NCBI GenBank assembly: GCA_030453295.1
Contig: JAKDKQ010000004.1
Coordinates: forward strand, 1-42,161
Source: Janibacter sp.
Lineage (GTDB): Bacteria > Actinomycetota > Actinomycetes > Actinomycetales > Dermatophilaceae
Length of the DNA: 42,161 nucleotides
Direction of reading: 5' to 3'
The position numbers were made by a program, and so were the translations under genes. Below the pieces are notes generated by a model. That model saw only the letters and a program-made list of their open reading frames with translations, was not told where the DNA came from and made no database searches. This document shows, piece by piece, positions 36,128 through 42,161 of this stretch. How positions within the stretch are numbered: the stretch's first letter is position 1; each line of letters opens with the position of its first letter.

Positions 36128-37551
36128 GGCTCTTCACAGATGAGGGTGTAGTTGCGGTCTGAAGCCGCCGGACTCGAGCAGGGATCTGGCGATGTAGTTC
36201 GTGAGGTTGCGGAAGCCCAGGGCCGAGCCGCGTAGGTGTTCCAGTCGGCCATTGATCGCTTCTGTGGGTCCGTTGCTGGTGCCGGGCCGCTCGAAGTAGG
36301 CCAGCACGTCACTGGCTCGGTTGGTCAGTGTGCGGCCGAGCTTGCGCAGCTCGCTCAGTCCGGCGGGCACGTCGTGGCCGATCGCATCGATGAGGGCTTC
36401 CATCGCGGCGCGGCCCAGGACGCGGTCCTTCTCGCGGTAGGCGGCGATCATCCGCTGATAGATCCCCCAGGTCGCCTCGACGGGCACGTGCTCTTCGATC
36501 GCGAACAGCTCTTCCAGGCGGGTCTGTTGCTTGTCGTTGAGCAGACCGGCACCGGTGTGCAGTGTGCGGCGTGCCCGGTAGAGAGGGTCGTCTTTGCGGC
36601 CGCGGTGCCCGTGCAGTTCTTGTTGGACCCGGCGTCGGCACTGATCCAGGGCATCACCGGCGAGGCGGACGACGTGGAAGGGGTCCATGACCGCGACGGC
36701 CTCGGGCAGCTCTTCAGCAGCGGCGGTCTTGAAGCCGGTGAAGCCATCCATCGCGACCACCTCGACGGCTTGCCGCCACGTGTCGGGGCGGGCGGCGAGC
36801 CACTCCTTGAACACCTGCTTGGAGCGGCCCTCGACCATGTCCAGCAGCCGTGCCGGGCCGCTGCCGTCGCGGATCGGTGTCAGGTCGATGATGACGGTGA
36901 CGTACTTGTCCCCGCGCCGGGTGTGGCGCCACACGTGCTCATCGACGCCGACCACGCGTACGCCGTCGAAACGGTGCTCGTCGTCGATCAGGACGCGCTT
37001 GCCCTCAGCCAGGACAGCGTCGTTGGCGGTGTTCCACGCCACCCCCAGCCCTGCGGCGACGCGGGCGATGGACAGGTGCTGGCACACGATCCCGGCCAGG
37101 GCCCACGCCAGCCCACGCCGGGAGAGCTTCGCGCGAGGCTCGGCCGCTGCGGTGGTGTCTTGGCGCCACACGTGGCCGCATCCGGTGCAGCGGTAGCGCC
37201 GGACTGTGACCGCCAGCGTCGTCGGGCGCCATCCCAGCGGTTCGTGCGCCAACTCGCGGACGACGGTGTCACGCGGGACGCCTTCGCAGCCACAGCGCCG
37301 GCACCACGCATCAGGCTCGAGCACGCGGCAGGCCAGCACCGCCCGGCCCGGCTCGAGGCGCTGCCCGGTCACCTCCAACCCGAGCCCGTCCAAGCGGGCG
37401 AAGGTGGTCAGGTCAGGAGCAGTGAAGGTAGCGTCAAGCACGTCGAGGTCTTCCAGATGGTGAGCGTCAGAACTTCCATCTTCGGAAGGCCTCGACGCCT
37501 ACCCCGGGACCGACGCGCCGACAGGCACTACACCCTCATCTGTGAAGAGCC
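36128..37551 (-). mobile_element. Complete ISL3-family insertion sequence (1424 bp)
   Basis: 25-bp perfect TIRs GGCTCTTCACAGATGAGGGTGTAGT (36128-36152 and, inverted, 37527-37551); 8-bp TSD; single ISL3-like transposase. Confidence 0.95.
36134..37441 (-). CDS. ISL3 family transposase
   Basis: N-terminal Zn-finger (CRRCGCEG; YRCTGCGHVW), GVDEHVWRHTRRGDKYVTVIIDL, VVAMDGFTGFKTAA, GTSNGPTEAINGRLEHLRGSALGFRNLTNYIARSLL; stop lies inside the left TIR. Confidence 0.94.
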   Translation of the reverse strand: MLDATFTAPDLTTFARLDGLGLEVTGQRLEPGRAVLACRVLEPDAWCRRCGCEGVPRDTVVRELAHEPLGWRPTTLAVTVRRYRCTGCGHVWRQDTTAAAEPRAKLSRRGLAWALAGIVCQHLSIARVAAGLGVAWNTANDAVLAEGKRVLIDDEHRFDGVRVVGVDEHVWRHTRRGDKYVTVIIDLTPIRDGSGPARLLDMVEGRSKQVFKEWLAARPDTWRQAVEVVAMDGFTGFKTAAAEELPEAVAVMDPFHVVRLAGDALDQCRRRVQQELHGHRGRKDDPLYRARRTLHTGAGLLNDKQQTRLEELFAIEEHVPVEATWGIYQRMIAAYREKDRVLGRAAMEALIDAIGHDVPAGLSELRKLGRTLTNRASDVLAYFERPGTSNGPTEAINGRLEHLRGSALGFRNLTNYIARSLLESGGFRPQLHPHL

Positions 37552-37559
37552 CGAAAAGG
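37552..37559 (+). repeat. 8-bp target site duplication, right copy CGAAAAGG
   Basis: Identical to 36120-36127. Confidence 0.9.
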
Positions 37560-37590
37560 AACGGGCGGACCCATCTGGGCCGCCCGTTCC
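37558..37590. terminator. Intrinsic terminator between the convergent acyl-CoA dehydrogenase and serine hydrolase genes
   Basis: GGAACGGGCGG (37558-37568) / CCGCCCGTTCC (37580-37590) with inner CCCA/TGGG; CTTTTCG on the minus-strand 3' side. Confidence 0.75.
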
Positions 37591-37591
37591 G

Positions 37592-38965
37592 TCATTCTCC
37601 GGCGGTGGGCCAGCCACCTGCGTCCATGCCGCCGGGGATGAGCTCGCCGGGCTCGTAGGGGCGCCGCGTGAGCACGAAGGTCCCGATGTCGAGGTGTCGG
37701 GGTGCGCCGTCATCGTCACGCATGACCCTGAGGGTCTCACCGCGGAAATAACCCTCCAGCCCCGTCCAAGTGTCCTCCCCGGTGGGCCGGAAGCGACTGG
37801 TCGAGAGCATCCCCGAGACGTGGTCCAGGCGCAGCCAGCCCTCGCCCTGCACACGCAGTACGCCCTCGGAGGTGCCCCAGAACCACGATCCGGTGAGGGC
37901 GAGCAGTCGGGCCGGGACGTCTTCCTGGGCGACCCACGCATCAGGCAGGCGGGGCTCGCACTCCTCGAGGATGTCGAAGGGGTCCTCGACATCGCTCACC
38001 GCGGTGGGCGTGGTGGCGTTGAGCATCGAGACCACGCCGGTACGGGTTGCACGCTCGACCCGCACGCGGGCCTGGAAGCCGGGCATCGAGCCGCCGTGCC
38101 CGACTAGGAGCCGGCCTCGCTGGCGGATCATCTCGAAGCCGAGCCCGCGGGTGCGTGAGCCGTCAGGTGAGTCGTCGACCACGCTCGGCTCGCACATCTC
38201 GTCGAGGGTGTCGGTGGAGATGACACCGCCGGTGTCGCCGCTGATGACGGCTGCCCAGCGCCCCAGGTCCGGGAGAGTCGACCAGAGCTGACCTGCGGGT
38301 CCCATCGCCTGGGTGTCCTGGATCGCCTCCGGGAGGAGGACGTCCGCGTGCGGGTGCACGGCATACCCGGTGGCGAAGGGAGCGGACGGCAGCGCCGTGG
38401 TCCGCTCCATCCCCAGGGGTGTGAGGATCTCGTCGGTGACGACCTCGGCCCAGCCGCGTGAGGTCAGTCGCTCGACCAGCTGTCCGAGCACGGCGAAGCC
38501 GAGGTTGGAGTAGTGCACGCGCCGGCCAGCGCGATTGAGGGTGGTTCCGGTACGCATCGCCTCGTGCAGGCCCTCGCGGTCGGGCCCGGGGGAGCGCTCC
38601 CACCACGAGCCGGGCAGCTCGGCTGAGAGGCCAGCGGTGTGGGTGAGCAGCTGGGCGATCGTCACGGCGCCGAAGGGAGTGTCCGGCACGTGATCACCGA
38701 TCGGGTCGGTCAACCGGAGTCGCCCGGCATCGCGCAACTGCATCACGGCGACCGCGACGAAGGTCTTGGTGATCGACCCGATCCGGTACTGGACGTCGAG
38801 GGGGTCGACGTCGGGCGCGAAGGTGCCGCGCGCACTCGACCATATGAGCTGGCCGTCACGGACTGCCCCAGTGACGAGCGAGGGGGTCCGGCCTCGGGCT
38901 TGCAGGACTGCGGCGCTGCGGTCGAGACGGCGGATGGTCAGGGGGAGCAGTGCGGGACCGGTCAT
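37592..38965 (-). CDS. Serine hydrolase, beta-lactamase/class C family
   Basis: YRIGSITKTFVAVAVMQLRDAGRLRLTDPIGDHVPDTPFGAVTIAQLLTHTAGLSAELPG; VHYSNLGFAVLGQLVERL. Confidence 0.9.
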   Translation of the reverse strand: MTGPALLPLTIRRLDRSAAVLQARGRTPSLVTGAVRDGQLIWSSARGTFAPDVDPLDVQYRIGSITKTFVAVAVMQLRDAGRLRLTDPIGDHVPDTPFGAVTIAQLLTHTAGLSAELPGSWWERSPGPDREGLHEAMRTGTTLNRAGRRVHYSNLGFAVLGQLVERLTSRGWAEVVTDEILTPLGMERTTALPSAPFATGYAVHPHADVLLPEAIQDTQAMGPAGQLWSTLPDLGRWAAVISGDTGGVISTDTLDEMCEPSVVDDSPDGSRTRGLGFEMIRQRGRLLVGHGGSMPGFQARVRVERATRTGVVSMLNATTPTAVSDVEDPFDILEECEPRLPDAWVAQEDVPARLLALTGSWFWGTSEGVLRVQGEGWLRLDHVSGMLSTSRFRPTGEDTWTGLEGYFRGETLRVMRDDDGAPRHLDIGTFVLTRRPYEPGELIPGGMDAGGWPTAGE

Positions 38966-39014
38966 GTTCGGCCACCCTGCCAGACCTCCCTTCGAGAGGT
39001 GGGACACTGGAGGT

Positions 39015-39599
39015 ATGAGCACCCAGCCCCACATGACCGCGCCGATGCAGCAGCACATGCGGCTCGAATACCCGATGTCGCTGGACACCTTCGACACCTA
39101 CGCCGAGGCCCAGCGTGCAGTCGACTACCTGGCGGACAAGGAGTTTCCGGTCCAGGACGTCATGATCGTCGGCACCGACCTCAAGCAGATCGAGCGAGTG
39201 CGGGGGCGGCTGACCAGCGGCAAGGTCGTGCTGGGCGGGCTCCTGTCGGGCATCTGGATCGGTGTCTTCGTCGGGCTGGTCTTCACGATGTTCGAAGGGG
39301 GCGACGGCCTGGTCACGCGGATGCTCTCCACCGTCGTCATCGGCGCGCTCTTTGGTGCGGTCTGGGCCTACCTGGGATATCGGTCCACCGGTGGACAGCG
39401 GGACTTCACCTCGGTCAGCCAGGTCGTCGCCTCGCGCTACGAGGTCTTCACCGAGCACAAGCACGTGCAGGCTGCCCGCGAGCTGCTCAACGAGCTCGAC
39501 CCGATGCGCGCCGCGCAAGAAAGGGTGCGTCGGGCGCAGGAAAAGTCCCGCGCCGAGTACCAGCGCCAGGAGCAGGGCGACACCGGCCCGACGGTCTGA
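39015..39599 (+). CDS. General-stress-protein-17M-like membrane protein
   Basis: FDTYAEAQRAVDYLADKEFPVQDVMIVGTDLKQIERVRGRLT, two TM segments; start preceded by GGAGG. Confidence 0.8.
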   Translation: MSTQPHMTAPMQQHMRLEYPMSLDTFDTYAEAQRAVDYLADKEFPVQDVMIVGTDLKQIERVRGRLTSGKVVLGGLLSGIWIGVFVGLVFTMFEGGDGLVTRMLSTVVIGALFGAVWAYLGYRSTGGQRDFTSVSQVVASRYEVFTEHKHVQAARELLNELDPMRAAQERVRRAQEKSRAEYQRQEQGDTGPTV

Positions 39600-39606
39600 C
39601 GTCACC

Positions 39607-40347
39607 GTGACCACCCCGCCTGCCCTGGCCGCTCTCGACGAATCCACCTTTGACTCCGTCCTCTGCGTCGTCGCCCACCCCGACGACATCGAGTACGGAC
39701 TGTCCGCAGCTGTCGCGAAGTGGACCGCAGCCGGCAAGCGGGTGCGCTACTTCCTGCTGACCCGCGGTGAGGCGGGCATCGACACGATGGACCCGGTGGA
39801 GGCGGCGGCTGCGCGTGCCGACGAGGAGCGCGCGAGCGCCTCGGTCGTCGGCGTCCAGGAGGTCGAGTTCGGCAACCACTCGGACGGCGTCATCGAGTAC
39901 GGCATCGCCCTGCGTCGCGACATCGCGGCCGCGATCCGTCGCGCCCGTCCCGACCTGGTCATCACGCTGACCCATGCGCAGAGCTTCCCCAATGGCGCCC
40001 TCAACCAGGCCGATCACCGTGCCGTCGGCCTCGCCACGCTCGACGCGACGGCCGACTGCAGCAACCGGTGGATCTTCCCCGAGCTCGTTGCCGACGGACT
40101 CGAGCCGTGGGAGGTCACGGCGGTCGCGGTCACTGCCAGCGCGAACCCCACCCACTATGTCGATGTCACCGGGCACCTCGACGACGCCATCGAGTCACTC
40201 GAGGAGCACCGGCTCTACAACGCGGCCCTGCCCGACGACTTCCCCGCGCCTCCCGAGCTGCTCGGCGGGTCCCTCGGTGGTGGCGGTGAGCAGGTCGATG
40301 ACCCGGCGGTCGAGCACGCCGTGCTACTCGAGGTCTTCGCGAGGTAG
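39607..40347 (+). CDS. PIG-L family deacetylase
   Basis: VLCVVAHPDDIEYGLSAAVAKWTAAGKRVRYFLLTRGEAGI; FGNHSDGVIEY. Confidence 0.88.
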   Translation: MTTPPALAALDESTFDSVLCVVAHPDDIEYGLSAAVAKWTAAGKRVRYFLLTRGEAGIDTMDPVEAAAARADEERASASVVGVQEVEFGNHSDGVIEYGIALRRDIAAAIRRARPDLVITLTHAQSFPNGALNQADHRAVGLATLDATADCSNRWIFPELVADGLEPWEVTAVAVTASANPTHYVDVTGHLDDAIESLEEHRLYNAALPDDFPAPPELLGGSLGGGGEQVDDPAVEHAVLLEVFAR

Positions 40348-40356
40348 GGACCGGTA

Positions 40357-40429
40357 CCGCCGACGAGGGTCGAGTCGGCGTGCGCGCCCGCGCTGATCGC
40401 GGCGTTCATCTGCCCGGTTGGCCAGGCCG
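40357..40429 (-). pseudogene. Frameshifted fragment homologous to the MaoC/mesaconyl-CoA hydratase gene at 41848-42161
   Basis: ~85% identity to 42050-42121 with one extra base; conceptual GLAN/fs/GQMNAAISAGAHADSTLVGGT vs GLANGQMIAAINAGAHANPTFAGDT. Confidence 0.8.
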
Positions 40430-40453
40430 GTGCAGGGGCTGAGCCGAAGCCCG

Positions 40454-41818
40454 TCAGCGACGCAGGACGACGTACCCGTCCCGCTCCCAGACGATGCGGT
40501 ATCCATCGTGGTCCTGGGATTGCGTGATCAGGTCCTGCACCCACGGGCGTCCATGGGCGTGTCGCCCGGTCGTGGTGTGCCGGTCCAGCAGCAGCCACTC
40601 GGGACGGCGCTGCTCTTCGGCTGTGTAGTTGGGGTAGACGTGCAGCACGGTGCGGTCGCCCATGAGATGAGGTGTCAGCAGGTCGTCGGCGGCGACCTGC
40701 GCGCCCACAGGGATCTGCGCGACAGCCTGGCCGGCCACCTCGCATCGTTCGCAGGGCGTCAGGGAGCGCCTGAGCTCGGTGTGCAGAGGGCCCGTCCACA
40801 TCGCCCACATCCCGACCACGACGGCGAGCGCGACCGTGGACCGACGCAGTAGGTCCGATCGGGTGCGGGCGAGTCCATCGACGGCGGCGCACGCGAGGAC
40901 GATGGCTGGCAGCAGTGAGTAGTGGTAGTCGAGTCCCCAATAGGACGCGTTCGACGAGAGCATCCGCAGCCCCAGAGGTGCCGCCGCAGCCAGCACGAGC
41001 GGCGAGCGAAGGGCGAGCAGCCCGGCGCTCGCGATGAGGACGAGGATCGCGATCGTCCCCCTGCCGTCGGTGACCAGACTGCGCCACAGGTACTCGGGCG
41101 CGACATCCGTCGTACCCGAGTACGGGTAGACCCCGCGAGGGTTGAAGAGCGGGATGATCACCCGAAGCGCCAGCGTGAGCGCTGCCACGGCCCACACGGC
41201 CAGTGCCGCTGCCAGCTTGCGCTGACCGGCGACGAGCAGGGCGAGCGCGAAGCCGAGCATGAGGACTGCCATGTCCTCCTTCACGAGCGGAAAGAGCGCG
41301 ACCCAGAGCGCGCACCGACGCCACCTCTCGCGCACGAAGTCCACGCCGGCCAGAGCCACGAGCGGCGCACCGATCGCCACCTCGTGCAGGTCAAAGAGGA
41401 GCGCCGACTGGACGCCGATCGACAACCCGAGCAGGAGCGTGAGCAGGAAGGCGAGACGGGCGCCCAGGCGTTCCAGTGCCAGGAGACCGACGATTGCCAC
41501 GGCGACACCCACACAGATCGCCTGGGTGACGAGCAGGGAGCGAGGATCGCCCCACAGGCGCCACGGCAGACCCAGGACGAGGACCACCGGGTGGAGGTGG
41601 TCGCCGAAGATGGGGTAGTCCGCCCCCTTGACCTCGCTGTACGGCACCTGACCGGCAGCCAGGTGACGTGCCACCTGGCTGAAGATCGTCAGGTCCATGC
41701 CGGTGAGGTACCGCTCGTGTCGGAAGCAGGCACCGACGGCCTGGACGGTGGTGACCAGGGCAGCGATGACCCAGATCCCGACGCGGGATCGAGCGGTGAC
41801 GACGGGCGGGTGGCTCAC
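40454..41818 (-). CDS. DUF2079 polytopic membrane protein
   Basis: GMDLTIFSQVARHLAAGQVPYSEVKGADYPIFGDHLHPVVLVLGLPWRLWGDPRSLLVTQA is typical of DUF2079. Confidence 0.85.
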   Translation of the reverse strand: MSHPPVVTARSRVGIWVIAALVTTVQAVGACFRHERYLTGMDLTIFSQVARHLAAGQVPYSEVKGADYPIFGDHLHPVVLVLGLPWRLWGDPRSLLVTQAICVGVAVAIVGLLALERLGARLAFLLTLLLGLSIGVQSALLFDLHEVAIGAPLVALAGVDFVRERWRRCALWVALFPLVKEDMAVLMLGFALALLVAGQRKLAAALAVWAVAALTLALRVIIPLFNPRGVYPYSGTTDVAPEYLWRSLVTDGRGTIAILVLIASAGLLALRSPLVLAAAAPLGLRMLSSNASYWGLDYHYSLLPAIVLACAAVDGLARTRSDLLRRSTVALAVVVGMWAMWTGPLHTELRRSLTPCERCEVAGQAVAQIPVGAQVAADDLLTPHLMGDRTVLHVYPNYTAEEQRRPEWLLLDRHTTTGRHAHGRPWVQDLITQSQDHDGYRIVWERDGYVVLRR

Positions 41819-41847
41819 GCGCCTATCCTGCGTCGTGCGGCCGACGA

Positions 41848-42161
41848 TCAGACGGTACGACGCGGCATGAGGACCGTGTAGTCGAGGTCGAGCACGACCT
41901 CGGGCAGGTACTTGCCGTCCTCACCCTTGTAGGGGAAGTCGGCGCACGGGGTGTCCTTGGTGGCGACGGTGCGCAGGCGCAGGGCCGCGACATCGGTGCG
42001 GCCGGGCAGCTCGATCCGCTCGAGCACCTCCGACCAGGCGTAGATCGTGTCGCCGGCGAAGGTGGGGTTGGCGTGCGCGCCGGCGTTGATCGCGGCGATC
42101 ATCTGACCGTTGGCCAGGCCGTTGAAGGACAGGCCGCGCGCGAGGCTGATGATGTGGCCGC
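41848..42161 (-). CDS. MaoC-family dehydratase, mesaconyl-CoA hydratase-like, 5'-truncated by the window edge
   Basis: GHIISLARGLSFNGLANGQMIAAINAGAHANPTFAGDTIYAWSEVLERIELPGRTDVAALRLRTVATKD. Confidence 0.85.
   Translation of the reverse strand, partial: GHIISLARGLSFNGLANGQMIAAINAGAHANPTFAGDTIYAWSEVLERIELPGRTDVAALRLRTVATKDTPCADFPYKGEDGKYLPEVVLDLDYTVLMPRRTV

Noticed and set aside
2220-39301. Calling CGAAGGGGG a KOPS-type segregation motif
   Set aside because: Strand distribution in this window is balanced (12/12) with no polarity, so a directional FtsK-guiding role is not supported here.
1-42161. CRISPR arrays, tRNA or rRNA genes, prophage structural genes, toxin-antitoxin or restriction-modification systems
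   Set aside because: Looked for regular spacer/repeat periodicity, cloverleaf-like T-arm sequences and characteristic protein motifs; none recognised.

Overview
High-GC actinobacterial chromosome segment, probably Micrococcales/Intrasporangiaceae-like (lineage is inferred). The gene order follows a conserved actinobacterial backbone: typA, lpqW-like lipoprotein, mshB ... ferredoxin, dapC, gltA ... dapD, dapE, LOG family ... DUF3117 ... O-methyltransferase, sigE, htrA, tatB, mrp, MgtE/CBS. Several accessory pieces sit on this backbone. (1) A tightly overlapping minus-strand operon (6822-12964) encodes an adenylation-carrier-membrane acyltransferase fusion followed by an Fbp-type ferric ABC transporter. 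It is divergent from a phosphopantetheinyl transferase and has an IdeR/DtxR-like box abutting its start codon. This is the best candidate for an undescribed system. (2) A complete ISL3-type IS (36128-37551) has 25-bp perfect TIRs and an 8-bp TSD, and lies at the edge of an intrinsic terminator. (3) A REP/BIME-like palindromic repeat family is present at two intergenic loci, with six half-units. (4) A strongly recurrent 9-mer, CGAAGGGGG, occurs about 22 times by eye. (5) Malyl-CoA lyase-like, acyl-CoA dehydrogenase and mesaconyl-CoA hydratase-like genes are scattered through the window, with a decayed, frameshifted fragment of the hydratase. No tRNA, rRNA or CRISPR array was recognised. All calls come from reading the sequence; no searches were run.
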